Source: Leptolinea sp. UBA4782 (GTDB lineage: Bacteria > Chloroflexota > Anaerolineae > Anaerolineales > Anaerolineaceae). Taken from it: a DNA stretch of 21,667 nucleotides. The translations under genes were made by a program, and so were the position numbers. The stretch spans positions 1 to 21,667 of the forward strand of contig DHHC01000038.1 of assembly GCA_002403095.1 (NCBI GenBank). Reading direction: 5' to 3'. The notes beneath the pieces were generated by a model. That model ran no database searches. It worked only from the letters and a program-made list of their open reading frames with translations, and was not told the origin of the DNA. Numbering within the stretch: position 1 is the stretch's first letter; each line of letters starts with the position of its first letter. This document shows, piece by piece, positions 21,640-21,667 of the stretch.

Positions 21640-21667
21640 TCACAGGGTTGGCCTGTAAGCCGCATTT
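21640..21667 (-). ncRNA. rnpB: RNase P RNA 3' end (partial, cut by window edge)
   Basis: On the minus strand the sequence reads AAATGCGGCTTACAGGCC and then AACCCTGTG. GCGGCTTACAG followed by a helix strand matches the conserved 3' end of bacterial RNase P RNA (…GGCUUA-C/U-…, then the P1 3' strand), compared with E. coli and B. subtilis ends from memory. The remainder of the ~350–400-nt gene would lie beyond 21667. No terminator is evident between it and the convergent gene. Confidence 0.6.

Noticed and set aside
1..21667. CRISPR arrays, tRNAs, insertion sequences, prophage genes
   Set aside because: I saw no regularly spaced direct repeats, no tRNA cloverleaf with a TΨC-like arm, and no transposase, integrase or phage-type genes.

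Overview
The window looks like a chromosomal segment of a Gram-variable, probably anaerobic member of the Chloroflexota (Anaerolineae-like). The indicators are a single-chain DHH–CBS–CBS–nucleotidyltransferase protein, an archaeal/eukaryotic-type prolyl-tRNA synthetase, a LOG-like protein, a diverged EF-G paralogue, an unusual cobalamin-dependent mutase-like protein, and promoters that place the transcription start on the ATG (leaderless mRNAs). The taxonomic call is inference from gene content, not from a database search. I see no insertion sequence, prophage, CRISPR array or complete RNA gene.

Left half (about 120–12,030, all minus strand) is information-processing housekeeping. Reading in the direction of transcription: the DHH/CBS/tRNA nucleotidyltransferase fusion and a GNAT acetyltransferase; an EF-G-like GTPase with its own extended -10 promoter and terminator; a run of closely spaced genes (72-aa small protein, LOG-like protein, proS, AlkD-like HEAT protein, HNH nuclease-like protein); then the classical rpsO–pnp operon with its own promoter, an intergenic hairpin and a bidirectional terminator at 125–155.

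Centre (12,109–18,404) is a divergent metabolic locus. On the minus strand a LacI-family regulator, a cobalamin-dependent glutamate-mutase-like protein and an octopine/nopaline-dehydrogenase-family protein form a tight operon (TGATG overlap, then a 10-nt gap) ending in a strong terminator. On the plus strand a two-CBS-domain protein, an ArsB/SLC13-type ion transporter and a Crp/Fnr-type regulator form a second operon. The 88 nt between the two start codons hold three back-to-back perfect palindromes (14 + 10 + 12 bp, 15897–15932). The first resembles a LacI-family operator and the last supplies overlapping, oppositely oriented TATAAT boxes, so one regulator could control both directions. This B12-mutase/opine-dehydrogenase pair is the best candidate for an undescribed pathway.

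Right end (18,405–21,667) carries a 2[4Fe-4S] ferredoxin and a DUF438/hemerythrin/PAS protein. They are preceded by an inverted repeat centred exactly at -41.5 of a predicted leaderless promoter, which fits activation by the adjacent Crp/Fnr-type protein. After a 14-bp GNRA-loop terminator, a consensus promoter drives a leaderless membrane-anchored sulfatase/alkaline-phosphatase-superfamily protein. The last ~28 bases look like the 3' end of RNase P RNA on the minus strand, cut by the window edge.
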